Shown here: piece after piece, positions 1-5,927 of the stretch | Numbering within the stretch: the first letter of the stretch is position 1 | How the letters are laid out: each line of letters starts with the position of its first letter | Assembly: GCA_031277155.1 (NCBI GenBank) | Contig: JAITMW010000034.1 | Coordinates: 1 to 8,030 of the forward strand | Length of the DNA stretch: 8,030 nt | Reading direction: 5' to 3' | Source of the DNA: Clostridiales bacterium | GTDB taxonomy: Bacteria > Bacillota > Clostridia > Lachnospirales > WRAX01 | Program-made: the position numbers and the translations under genes | Notes under the pieces: model-generated | What the model saw: the letters and a program-made list of their open reading frames with translations, nothing else | The model's database searches: none | What the model was told of the DNA's origin: nothing

Positions 1-74
1 TCAAGGGCCTGCACCACAGCCGCAAAATCTCTCGTGTACGCCGATTCCAAATATTTCTTCGCAGTTTTTTCCAT
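1..74 (-). CDS. 5' end of an unidentified leftward gene (partial)
   Basis: The minus strand has an ATG at 74-72 followed by 24 open codons to the window edge, reading MEKTAKKYLESAYTRDFAAV and then VQAL. It is preceded by a GGTGA Shine-Dalgarno-like sequence (85-81) six bases upstream and by a good SigA-type promoter (120-92), which is the main reason to believe it. A competing frame with an ATG at 87-85 gives only a 28-residue Cys-rich peptide that stops at 3-1; its ATG would lie almost at the predicted transcription start, so I prefer the ATG at 74. The helical, amphipathic start (ESAYTRDFAAVVQAL) loosely resembles the first helix pair of an ankyrin- or TPR-type repeat protein, but 24 residues cannot establish this. 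Product unknown. Confidence 0.5.
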   Translation of the reverse strand, partial: MEKTAKKYLESAYTRDFAAVVQAL

Positions 75-91
75 AAATAATCACCATTTTT

Positions 92-120
92 ATCTTATCT
101 AATGCAAAGACGATTGTCAA
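92..120 (-). promoter_or_regulatory. SigA-type promoter of the leftward gene
   Basis: Read on the minus strand: a perfect -35 TTGACA at 120-115, a 17-base spacer, and a -10 TAAGAT at 97-92 (5 of 6 to TATAAT). The expected transcription start is near 86, giving a very short leader of about 10 bases before the ATG at 74. The -35 lies on the same bases as the -35 of the rightward ispF promoter. Confidence 0.65.
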
Positions 121-142
121 GGGCAAAAAAATATGATATACT
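114..142 (+). promoter_or_regulatory. SigA-type promoter of the ispF-rae1 operon
   Basis: A -35 TTGTCA at 114-119 (5 of 6 to TTGACA), a 17-base spacer and a -10 TATACT at 137-142 (5 of 6). The predicted start of transcription is near 149, leaving about 26 bases of leader that carry the ispF ribosome binding site. The leader is too short for a T-box or other riboswitch. The -35 hexamer shares five bases with the -35 of the divergent promoter. Confidence 0.65.
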
Positions 143-174
143 TGATTCACAAACTTTTTGGAGGTTGTGCCATC

Positions 175-657
175 ATGCGCATCGGCATGGGCTATGACGC
201 CCACAAACTGACCCCCGGCCGCAAGCTGATACTGGGCGGCGTGGAAATCCCCCACCATCCGGGCCTTGAGGGCCATTCCGACGCCGACGTGGCCGCCCAC
301 GCCATCATCGACGCCCTGTTGGGCGCCGCCGGCCTGGGCGACATTGGCCGCATTTTCCCCGACACCGACGATGCCTATCGTGACATATCATCCCTTGCGC
401 TGCTGCGCCAAACCGCCGATAAACTGGCCGATTCGGGATATCGCATAATCAACATAGATTCCGTCATTGTGGCCCAAAGCCCCAAGTTGGCGCCATTTAT
501 CCCGCAAATGGAAAAAAATGTCGCAGCCATCCTGGACATCGACCCCTCCCGCGTCAACATCAAGGCCACAACCGAGGAAAACATGGGCTTTACAGGCGCG
601 GGCCAAGGCATGGCCGCCCACGCGGTCTGTCTGATAAAAAAGGACGTGATTTTTTGA
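175..657 (+). CDS. ispF: 2-C-methyl-D-erythritol 2,4-cyclodiphosphate synthase
   Basis: IspF converts CDP-methylerythritol 2-phosphate to methylerythritol 2,4-cyclodiphosphate with release of CMP, in the cytoplasmic MEP route to isoprenoids; family members are homotrimers. The 160-residue product has the usual length. It starts with the family signature MRIGMGYDAH, whose Asp8 and His10, with His42, match the divalent-metal ligands. The SDAD stretch (35-38), the GDIGRIFPDTD loop (55-65) and the C-terminal TTEENMGFTG nucleotide-site motif are all present. The start is the ATG at 175, with GGAGG at 160-164. An in-frame ATG at 133 overlaps the region just before the -10 box and would lie upstream of the predicted transcription start. 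IspF is usually next to ispD; here the neighbour upstream is divergent and ispD is not in view. The stop overlaps the cysS start by 4 bases. Confidence 0.96.
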   Translation: MRIGMGYDAHKLTPGRKLILGGVEIPHHPGLEGHSDADVAAHAIIDALLGAAGLGDIGRIFPDTDDAYRDISSLALLRQTADKLADSGYRIINIDSVIVAQSPKLAPFIPQMEKNVAAILDIDPSRVNIKATTEENMGFTGAGQGMAAHAVCLIKKDVIF

Positions 658-2036
658 AGCTGCACAACACCCTTACAAACCGAAAAGAGGATTTTGCCCC
701 CGTCAAGCCCGGCCGCGCGGGCATCTACATCTGCGGCCCCACGGTCTATAACCTCATACACATAGGCAACGCCCGCCCATATGTGGTTTTTGACGTGCTG
801 CGCCGCTATTTGGAGCATATTGGCTATACAGTAAATTATATCCAAAACTTTACGGATATTGACGATAGAATCATCGCCAAGGCAAAGGACGAAGGCACCG
901 ATTTTCTTGATGTGGCGGACAAATATATCGCCGAATTTTTCACCGACATTGACGGCCTAAATATAAAGCGCGCCGCCCATTATCCCCGCGTCACCGGGGA
1001 AATCCCCGATATCATCGCCCTTGTGCAGCTTCTTGTCGCAAAGGGTTTTGCCTACGAAGTGGGCGGCACCGTATACTTCAGCGCGCCCAAGGCCGATAAT
1101 TACGGCAAACTCTCCAAAAAGAATATCCAAGACCTTGCGGCCGGCGCCCGTGTGGAAATCAACACCGATAAGCGCCATCCCTCCGACTTTGTCCTATGGA
1201 AGGCCGCAAAACCCGGGGAGCCAAGCTGGCCAAGCCCCTGGGGCGGCGGCCGCCCCGGCTGGCATATAGAATGTTCTGTGATGGCGCGAAAATATATCGG
1301 CCAAACCATCGACATCCACGCCGGCGGCCAGGACCTTATCTTTCCGCACCACGAAAACGAAATCGCCCAATCCGAGGCCGAAATGCCCGGCCCTTTTGTC
1401 AATTATTGGCTGCACAACGGCATGATACTTTCAAACAACCAAAAAATGGCAAAATCCGATGGCAATTTTTTTTTGGTAAGGGACGCGGCGCAAAAATTTT
1501 CATACAATGTCCTGCGATTTTACCTGCTTTCGGCTCATTATCGTATGCCGCTTAATTTCAGCGAAGAATTGATTCAGGCCGCCGCAAACGGGCTGGAGCG
1601 CATACGAAATTGCAGGCGCAATTTGCTTGAAGCGCAGCAAAAGGCGATTTCCGGCGATTTTACAATGCCGGACGACATAGGCAACCTCCGCAAAGCCTTT
1701 GAAGCCGCCCTGGCGGACGATTTAAACACCGCCAACGCCATCACCGCCCTTTTCGAGCTGGTAAAATTCGCCAACACCCATATTTCCACCCACAAGGCCA
1801 TTTTACAGGCAATTTTGGACGAAATGGACTTTATGTGCGGACTGCTGGGCATCACCTTGGAAGTAAATGACAATTCCGGCGCAAACACCGCCGAAATCGA
1901 GGCCCTAATTTCCAAGCGCAACGCCGCCAAGGCCGCAAAAGACTGGGCCGCCGCCGACAGCATCCGGGATAAGCTGGCCGAAATGGGCATAGTAATCAAA
2001 GACACCCGGGAAGGGACAAAGTGGCATTATGCTTGA
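654..2036 (+). CDS. cysS: Cysteinyl-tRNA synthetase
   Basis: Class I aminoacyl-tRNA synthetase that charges tRNA-Cys with cysteine using ATP, in the cytoplasm. The 460 residues match the family length. Visible landmarks: ICGPTVY with zinc-ligand Cys27, the HIGH-type motif HIGNARP (36-42), the IECSVM segment and HHENEIAQSEA with the remaining zinc ligands, and the KMSKS-type motif KMAKS (264-268). The helical C-terminal region includes LNTANAI and ends in the typical KDWAAADSIRDKL / GTKWHYA tail. The start is TTG at 654, inside the ispF stop (TTGA overlap), with AAGGA at 640-644 about nine bases upstream. Translation is therefore probably coupled to ispF. No T-box leader precedes it, unlike many Firmicutes cysS genes. 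The 3' end overlaps mrnC by 8 bases. Confidence 0.97.
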   Translation: MKLHNTLTNRKEDFAPVKPGRAGIYICGPTVYNLIHIGNARPYVVFDVLRRYLEHIGYTVNYIQNFTDIDDRIIAKAKDEGTDFLDVADKYIAEFFTDIDGLNIKRAAHYPRVTGEIPDIIALVQLLVAKGFAYEVGGTVYFSAPKADNYGKLSKKNIQDLAAGARVEINTDKRHPSDFVLWKAAKPGEPSWPSPWGGGRPGWHIECSVMARKYIGQTIDIHAGGQDLIFPHHENEIAQSEAEMPGPFVNYWLHNGMILSNNQKMAKSDGNFFLVRDAAQKFSYNVLRFYLLSAHYRMPLNFSEELIQAAANGLERIRNCRRNLLEAQQKAISGDFTMPDDIGNLRKAFEAALADDLNTANAITALFELVKFANTHISTHKAILQAILDEMDFMCGLLGITLEVNDNSGANTAEIEALISKRNAAKAAKDWAAADSIRDKLAEMGIVIKDTREGTKWHYA

Positions 2037-2439
2037 GATTGACAAGTTCACCGCCGCCGCCCATGAATATTCTCCCTTAAATCTGGCCTATGTGGGCGAT
2101 GCCATATTTTCCCTGCTGGTGCGCACCCGCCTGGTAACACAGGCCAACCGCCCCGCCCACGCCCTAAACAAGATGGCCAATGCCAGGGTGAAGGCCGCCG
2201 CCCAATCCGCAAATTATTATAAAATCCAGAGGCATCTCACCGAGGAAGAACTGGCCATCCTAAAGCGCGGCCGCAACGCCAATCCCGCCCAAAAGGCCAA
2301 AAACGCCACCGTGCAGGACTATCGCAACGCCACGGGGCTGGAGGCCCTCTTTGGCTATTTATACCTGTCAGGCCAAAACACACGAATTCTGGAACTATTT
2401 GACATATGCTGGAGTGATGCTGATGAAGAAAAACTTTAA
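2029..2439 (+). CDS. mrnC: Mini-ribonuclease III (23S rRNA maturation)
   Basis: Mini-III is a dimeric RNase III-like enzyme without a dsRNA-binding domain. In Bacillus it trims the double-stranded ends of 23S precursor rRNA. The 136-residue product consists of one RNase III catalytic fold: LNLAYVGDAIF (17-27) carries catalytic Asp24, NKMANARVKAAAQ (47-59) is the conserved basic helix, KRGRNA (79-84) follows, and YRNATGLEALFGYLYL (98-113) carries the second acidic site, Glu105. All are typical of the family. The ATG at 2029 lies inside the last codons of cysS (8-base overlap); AAGGGA at 2011-2016 is a somewhat distant ribosome site, so translational coupling is likely. Position between cysS and rlmB is the standard Firmicutes arrangement and strengthens the call. 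Confidence 0.95.
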   Translation: MLEIDKFTAAAHEYSPLNLAYVGDAIFSLLVRTRLVTQANRPAHALNKMANARVKAAAQSANYYKIQRHLTEEELAILKRGRNANPAQKAKNATVQDYRNATGLEALFGYLYLSGQNTRILELFDICWSDADEEKL

Positions 2440-3199
2440 GGAACAAAAAGCTCCTAGGGATGAAAACGCTTCGCCGTTGATACTTTTGGGGCGCAATGCC
2501 GTCATGGAGGCCATCGACGCCGACAGGGACATCCACCGCCTTTTCGTGAAGAAAGGCGAAATCGAAGGCTCTTTGAAGGTTATCGTGGCAAAGGCCAAGG
2601 AAAAAGGCATTGTCACCAGCTTTGTGCCCAAGGAAAAGCTGGACGAACTGTCAGAAAATGGCAAGCATCAGGGCGTCATCGCCACCTGCCCCGCCTTTGA
2701 TTACGCGAATTTAAACGACATCCTGCTTTCTCTGGCCAAATCGGGACGGCAGCCCTTCCTCGTCATTCTGGATAAAATTTACGACCCTCACAACTTCGGC
2801 GCCATCATCCGCACCGCCCTGGCCTGCGGTGTATCAGCCGTCATCATACCAAAGCGGCGCAGCGTGGGCATTACCGCCGCCGTGGTCACGGCCTCCGCCG
2901 GGGCCATAGAGCATATGCCCGTCTGCCGTGTTTCCAATATTTCCCAAGTTGTCGACAATCTCAAAAAGATGGGCATTTGGGTGGCAGGGGCGGACGTGTC
3001 CGGCCAAAGCCTCTACACCGCGCCGCTTACAGGCCCCATCGCGCTGGTTATCGGCAGCGAAGGTGAAGGCATCTCCCGCCTCGTCAAAGAAAAATGCGAT
3101 TTTCTCGTCAGCATCCCCATGGCTGACGCAATGTCCTCCCTCAACGCCTCCGTGGCCGCCGCCGTGTGCATGTATGAAATCGTCCGACGCAAGCATTAG
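2423..3199 (+). CDS. rlmB: 23S rRNA (guanosine-2'-O-)-methyltransferase, TrmH/SPOUT family
   Basis: SPOUT-class ribose 2'-O-methyltransferase using S-adenosylmethionine; the E. coli homologue RlmB modifies G2251 in the 23S peptidyl-transferase region (YacO in Bacillus). The product has 258 residues. The N-terminal substrate-binding domain begins at LILLGRNAVMEAI (19-31) and contains the GKHQGVIA loop. The SPOUT domain has motif 1 DPHNFGAIIRTA (121-132), motif 2 IGSEGEGIS (210-218) and motif 3 SLNASVAAAV (239-248), so the knotted cofactor site is complete. I chose the ATG at 2423 because GGAG at 2411-2414 is eight bases upstream. The ATG at 2417 is too close to that site, and in-frame starts further upstream lie deep in mrnC. 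The gene overlaps mrnC by 17 bases and rae1 by 26. The exact target nucleotide is inferred from homology. Confidence 0.94.
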   Translation: MKKNFKEQKAPRDENASPLILLGRNAVMEAIDADRDIHRLFVKKGEIEGSLKVIVAKAKEKGIVTSFVPKEKLDELSENGKHQGVIATCPAFDYANLNDILLSLAKSGRQPFLVILDKIYDPHNFGAIIRTALACGVSAVIIPKRRSVGITAAVVTASAGAIEHMPVCRVSNISQVVDNLKKMGIWVAGADVSGQSLYTAPLTGPIALVIGSEGEGISRLVKEKCDFLVSIPMADAMSSLNASVAAAVCMYEIVRRKH

Positions 3200-3728
3200 A
3201 AACTTTGACTTCCTTCTGGTGGATGGCTATAACATCATCCACGATTGGGAGCTTTTGTCGACGCTTGCCGACATTTCCTTGGAATTTGCCCGCGACGCGC
3301 TGATAAATATGCTGGCAAACTATCAGGGCTTTAAGGACATCGGCATCATCATCGTCTTTGATGCCCACAAAATCCGCCACGGCCACGAAAAGGTGCTGCA
3401 TCACGGCAATGTGGCCATTGTCTACACCCAAGAATTCGAGACCGCCGATGCCTACATAGAGCGTACCGTCCAAAATTTGACAGACAAGGCCAAGCCCTAT
3501 CGCATTGCCGTGGCCACCTCCGACAGCCTGGAGCAAGTGGTTGTCATGGCCAAAGGCGCCATACGCCTGTCCGCCGCCGACTTTCTAGCAGAAATTGAGA
3601 CCACCGAAGCCGAAATACGCCGCAAAATCGCCGCCGCACGCCCCGTGAAAAACAACCAGCTGCTGGACAACCTGGACCCCGCCATGGCCCGTTGGCTGGA
3701 AGCCGCACGATTAAAAAAAGAGCTGTAG
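3174..3728 (+). CDS. rae1: NYN-domain ribosome-associated endoribonuclease Rae1 (YacP)
   Basis: B. subtilis YacP/Rae1 is a PIN-like NYN nuclease that enters the ribosomal A site and cleaves certain mRNAs during translation. This 184-residue product has the family layout: LLVDGYNIIHDW (14-25) with Asp17, IIVFDAH (59-65) with Asp63, FETADAYIER (88-97) with Glu89 and Asp92, and AVATSDS (112-118) with Asp117. Together these form the acidic metal site. A charged helical tail follows. The best start is the ATG at 3174, within the last codons of rlmB (26-base overlap). No clear ribosome site precedes it, so translation probably depends on rlmB. This start adds about ten residues before the usual hydrophobic first strand. 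Gene order mrnC-rlmB-yacP is conserved in Firmicutes. Cleavage specificity cannot be read from sequence. Confidence 0.9.
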   Translation: MKSSDASIRNFDFLLVDGYNIIHDWELLSTLADISLEFARDALINMLANYQGFKDIGIIIVFDAHKIRHGHEKVLHHGNVAIVYTQEFETADAYIERTVQNLTDKAKPYRIAVATSDSLEQVVVMAKGAIRLSAADFLAEIETTEAEIRRKIAAARPVKNNQLLDNLDPAMARWLEAARLKKEL

Positions 3729-3739
3729 GGAGGGATTTT

Positions 3740-4144
3740 TTGAACCACGAAAAACACGAAAGGCACGAAAAAATCTTGTATAAAGATGAATCCTATCAAG
3801 TCCAGGGGGCCATCTTTGATGTTTACAAGGAGATGGGCAGCGGCTTTCTTGCGGCGGTCTATCATGAATGTATGGAAAGGGAACTGTCGCTGCGCCAGAT
3901 TCCCTTTGAGTCCCGAAAAAAATTAGAATTGCTGTACAAGGGAAAGCCGCTGGCATCGCGTTATGTGCCTGACCTAATCTGCTATGGCAAAATAATTGTT
4001 GAAATTAAGGCTGTTAAAGACATTGGTCCGGAACACAAGGCGCAATTGCTGAACTATTTAAAGGCTACCGGCATGAAGCTGGGTTTGATTGCGAATTTTG
4101 GAACATATCCGAAAGCTCAAATACTAAGAATGGCAAATGCATGA
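3740..4144 (+). CDS. GxxExxY-family protein (PD-(D/E)XK nuclease-like)
   Basis: Small protein of the widespread, poorly understood GxxExxY family, predicted to have a PD-(D/E)XK nuclease fold; no cellular role is established. At 134 residues it has the family length. The segment MGSGFLAAVYHECMERELSL (32-51) is the naming helix, but the namesake Glu is Ala38 (G35-x-x-A-x-x-Y41). The nuclease core remains: YVPDLI with Asp78, VEIKAV with Glu88 and Lys90, then AQLLNYLKATG and GLIANFGTYP. The start is TTG at 3740, five bases after a strong GGGAGGG site (3728-3734) that touches the rae1 stop. Its first residues, NHEKHERHEK, are encoded by a DNA repeat found again downstream. Codon use is more A/T-rich and less GCC-biased than in the flanking genes. 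It separates rae1 from sigH, so I infer an insertion. Confidence 0.88.
   Translation: MNHEKHERHEKILYKDESYQVQGAIFDVYKEMGSGFLAAVYHECMERELSLRQIPFESRKKLELLYKGKPLASRYVPDLICYGKIIVEIKAVKDIGPEHKAQLLNYLKATGMKLGLIANFGTYPKAQILRMANA
3744..3771 (+). repeat. CACGAAA-rich repeat, left copy
   Basis: The unit ACCACGAAAAACACGAAA followed by GGCACGAAAA lies at the very start of the GxxExxY gene, where it is translated as HEKHERHEK. It matches the reverse complement of 4201-4228 at 24 of 28 positions (counted by eye). Its first 14 bases also match the same-strand copy beginning at 4159. The left copy and the inverted right copy therefore enclose a 485-base unit holding the GxxExxY gene, like imperfect terminal inverted repeats. 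Similar 'NHEKHEKH' N-termini are known from other GxxExxY genes. Confidence 0.8.
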
Positions 4145-4158
4145 TTTTAAGAGCTTAA

Positions 4159-4228
4159 ACCACGAAAAACACAAAAAAACACGAAAAGTACGTGCATCCC
4201 CTTTCGTGATTTTCGTGTCTTTCGTGGT
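4159..4228 (+). repeat. Inverted CACGAAA-rich repeat forming a long hairpin before sigH
   Basis: The left arm at 4159-4188 is a direct copy of the repeat at 3744. The right arm at 4201-4228 is its inverted partner, separated by a 12-base loop (4189-4200). The outer nine pairs (4159-4167 with 4220-4228) are perfect and further CACG/CGTG blocks pair inward, so the transcript could fold into a stem of about 28 pairs with a few mismatches. No T-run follows, so it is not a typical intrinsic terminator. It ends about 13 bases before the sigH ribosome binding site and could affect mRNA stability or sigH translation. A repeat-derived short frame through here (from ATG 4137) is unlikely to be a gene. 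Confidence 0.8.
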
Positions 4229-4251
4229 AGCAAAAAGGAAAGGGGCGTCAT

Positions 4252-4827
4252 ATGAATCCTTATCAGTCTCTCCCCGACGAAACCCTAACCACCTTGGCCG
4301 AAAGCGACCCCGCCGCCGCTGAGGCTCTTTTGCTGCGCTATAAAAATTTCGTCAAAAAGATTGTCCGGCCATATTTTATCATGGGTGCCGACCGCGAGGA
4401 CATCATCCAAGAGGGCATGATTGGTCTGCACAAGGCCATGCGCGAATATCGCCCGGACCAGGCCGCCACATTTGCCTCTTTCGCCGCCATCTGCATCAAA
4501 AGCCAGGTGATGACGGCAATAAAAAACGCCTCTCGCAAGAAGCACGGCCCCCTAAACACATATATTTCCATTGACAGCAGCGAAGATGTCCCCCATATCA
4601 CCGATAACAGCCACAATCCTGAAAAAGTCATAATTTCCCGCGAAGACAAATCCACCCTAGAAAATATTGTAAACACATCCCTAAGCAATCTGGAATCCGC
4701 CATCCTAACCCATTTCCTCACGGGCCTGTCCTATACCGAAATAGCCGCAAAGCTGGGCACCACGTCAAAATCCGTGGACAACGCCCTTTTTCGCATACGC
4801 CGCAAGGTCATCAAGCAATACAGCTAA
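4252..4827 (+). CDS. sigH: RNA polymerase sporulation sigma factor SigH (sigma-30)
   Basis: SigH directs RNA polymerase to genes of the stationary-phase transition and early sporulation in Bacillus and Clostridia. The 191-residue product closely follows Bacillus SigH. Sigma region 2 spans about 24-95, with GADREDIIQEGMIGLHKAMR (45-64) for core binding and -10 recognition and CIKSQVMTAIKNASRKKHGP (81-100). NTYISID (102-108) follows and a region-4 helix-turn-helix, SYTEIAAKLGTTSKSVDNAL (160-179), contacts the -35. It is shorter than the Bacillus protein, mainly at the N-terminus. The ATG at 4252 has AGGGG at 4241-4245, six bases upstream. In most Firmicutes sigH follows yacP directly and precedes rpmG-secE-nusG; here a repeat-flanked gene intervenes and a convergent gene follows. 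I could not find a convincing separate promoter just upstream. Confidence 0.94.
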   Translation: MNPYQSLPDETLTTLAESDPAAAEALLLRYKNFVKKIVRPYFIMGADREDIIQEGMIGLHKAMREYRPDQAATFASFAAICIKSQVMTAIKNASRKKHGPLNTYISIDSSEDVPHITDNSHNPEKVIISREDKSTLENIVNTSLSNLESAILTHFLTGLSYTEIAAKLGTTSKSVDNALFRIRRKVIKQYS

Positions 4828-5903
4828 TTCGCATCCTCAATCATCAAATGCAAATTATCCGAATGCACCAAATTCACAATTTCCCCATTGTCAAGCATCC
4901 GCAATGTGGGCCTTAGCGCGTTGACATTATCCACCACCATGCCAATGCGCCCATTGGAAATAGACAACACCGCACCTATGGGATAAAATTCCACCGATTT
5001 GGCAAAAGCCTTGACGACATTATATTCAAACGCCCGGTCAGCATTGCTCATCAACAGCTCAAAAGCCACGGATGGGCTCATAGGCCCTCGATACGGCCGA
5101 TAACTGGTCACGGCGTCATAAACATCCGCAACCGTAATAATCCGCGCGAAAAATGGTATCTCCCCGCCTTTCAGCCCGCTTGGATACCCCGTCCCATCCA
5201 TCTTCTCGTGATGCGCGTATATGGCGTCCCACATGGCGCTGTTGCCGATGCCTTCTTTTTTCAGATATGCAGCACCCTTGGCAGAATGTTCTTTGATAAT
5301 TTCAAATTCCGTGTCCGTCAGCTTCCCCGGCTTGTTTAATATATCAGTCGGCACCAAAATTTTGCCAATGTCATGCATAATGGCCGCGCGCCCCAATTCG
5401 CGAAGCTCACACTTTTTAAGCCTCATCGTGCGCCCAATGGCAATGGAAAGCACCGCCACAGAAAGCGAATGATGATAAGTATAGTCGTCATGGCTTTTTA
5501 AATGCGAAATGTGTACCAGCCCGCCTGCCTCGTGCGAAACCGTCTCCACCAGCTGGTCCACAACATCATCCAGCTGCCTCACCGCCCTGTGTGCCGTCGT
5601 AACCTTGCTGCCCGCCGCCACAGAAAACAAATCCTGCAGGCCGCCAAGGGCTTCTGTCGCCAAATTCTCGCTGATAATAGGCTTAATCTTGGACAGCGGC
5701 AGCGCCGCAGCAGGCTCGTCCGAAAAAACAGCCACAAGTGTAACATGATAACGATATAAACGGCCAATAATCAAATCAGTCAGGGCCGTCCCCTGTTTAA
5801 CCAGCATAAGATGCCGGCCCTCCTCATTGCGCACGTAAACAGGGGCGGCCGTCACCATGCCCGCCTTGATATTTTCCATCGAAATATACTTTGTATGCTT
5901 CAT
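4824..5903 (-). CDS. HD-GYP domain protein, probable cyclic-di-GMP phosphodiesterase
   Basis: HD-GYP proteins hydrolyse the second messenger cyclic-di-GMP to pGpG or GMP at a di- or tri-iron site. The product has 359 residues and no visible membrane segment, so it is probably cytoplasmic. Residues 1-120 form an N-terminal domain beginning SMENIKAGMVTAAPVYV, common in Firmicutes HD-GYP proteins and of unclear ligand. The catalytic domain spans about 135-300: HHS (144-146), MHDIGK with His177-Asp178, HHEKMDGTGYP (231-241) with the full GYP signature, and ADVYDAVTSYRPYR (259-272). The C-terminal tail has the usual YPIGAVLSISNGRIGMV segment. All motifs expected of an active enzyme are present. 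I chose the ATG at 5903, with GAGGG at 5914-5910 six bases upstream, over the TTG at 5918, whose upstream AAGGA is too close. Its stop (TAG) overlaps the sigH stop. Confidence 0.92.
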   Translation of the reverse strand: MKHTKYISMENIKAGMVTAAPVYVRNEEGRHLMLVKQGTALTDLIIGRLYRYHVTLVAVFSDEPAAALPLSKIKPIISENLATEALGGLQDLFSVAAGSKVTTAHRAVRQLDDVVDQLVETVSHEAGGLVHISHLKSHDDYTYHHSLSVAVLSIAIGRTMRLKKCELRELGRAAIMHDIGKILVPTDILNKPGKLTDTEFEIIKEHSAKGAAYLKKEGIGNSAMWDAIYAHHEKMDGTGYPSGLKGGEIPFFARIITVADVYDAVTSYRPYRGPMSPSVAFELLMSNADRAFEYNVVKAFAKSVEFYPIGAVLSISNGRIGMVVDNVNALRPTLRMLDNGEIVNLVHSDNLHLMIEDAN

Positions 5904-5927
5904 GTGCTTCCCTCGCAATCCTTTTCG

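Noticed and set aside
133..174. Longer ispF frame starting at ATG 133
   Set aside because: It begins upstream of the predicted transcription start (about 149) and overlaps the promoter -10 region. The family start MRIGMGYDAH is at 175, with a GGAGG site before it.
143..174. T-box or other riboswitch controlling cysS
   Set aside because: The leader from about 149 to 174 is far too short, and cysS has no untranslated region of its own because it overlaps ispF.
2834..3196. Minus-strand frames opposite rlmB and other operon genes
   Set aside because: They are antisense shadows of GCC/GGC-rich coding sequence, without ribosome sites or recognisable domains.
4159..4228. Rho-independent terminator before sigH
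   Set aside because: The hairpin is long but its stem is A/T-rich and no T-run follows the right arm, so it does not have the usual terminator form.
3744..4228. CRISPR array
   Set aside because: There are only three repeat copies, in mixed orientation, with one very long and one very short interval; there are no regular spacers and no cas genes.
4137..4322. 61-residue frame starting NHEKH-like after the GxxExxY gene
   Set aside because: It is made of repeat DNA read in the same register as the upstream copy and then runs out of frame into sigH. It has no ribosome site and no family resemblance.
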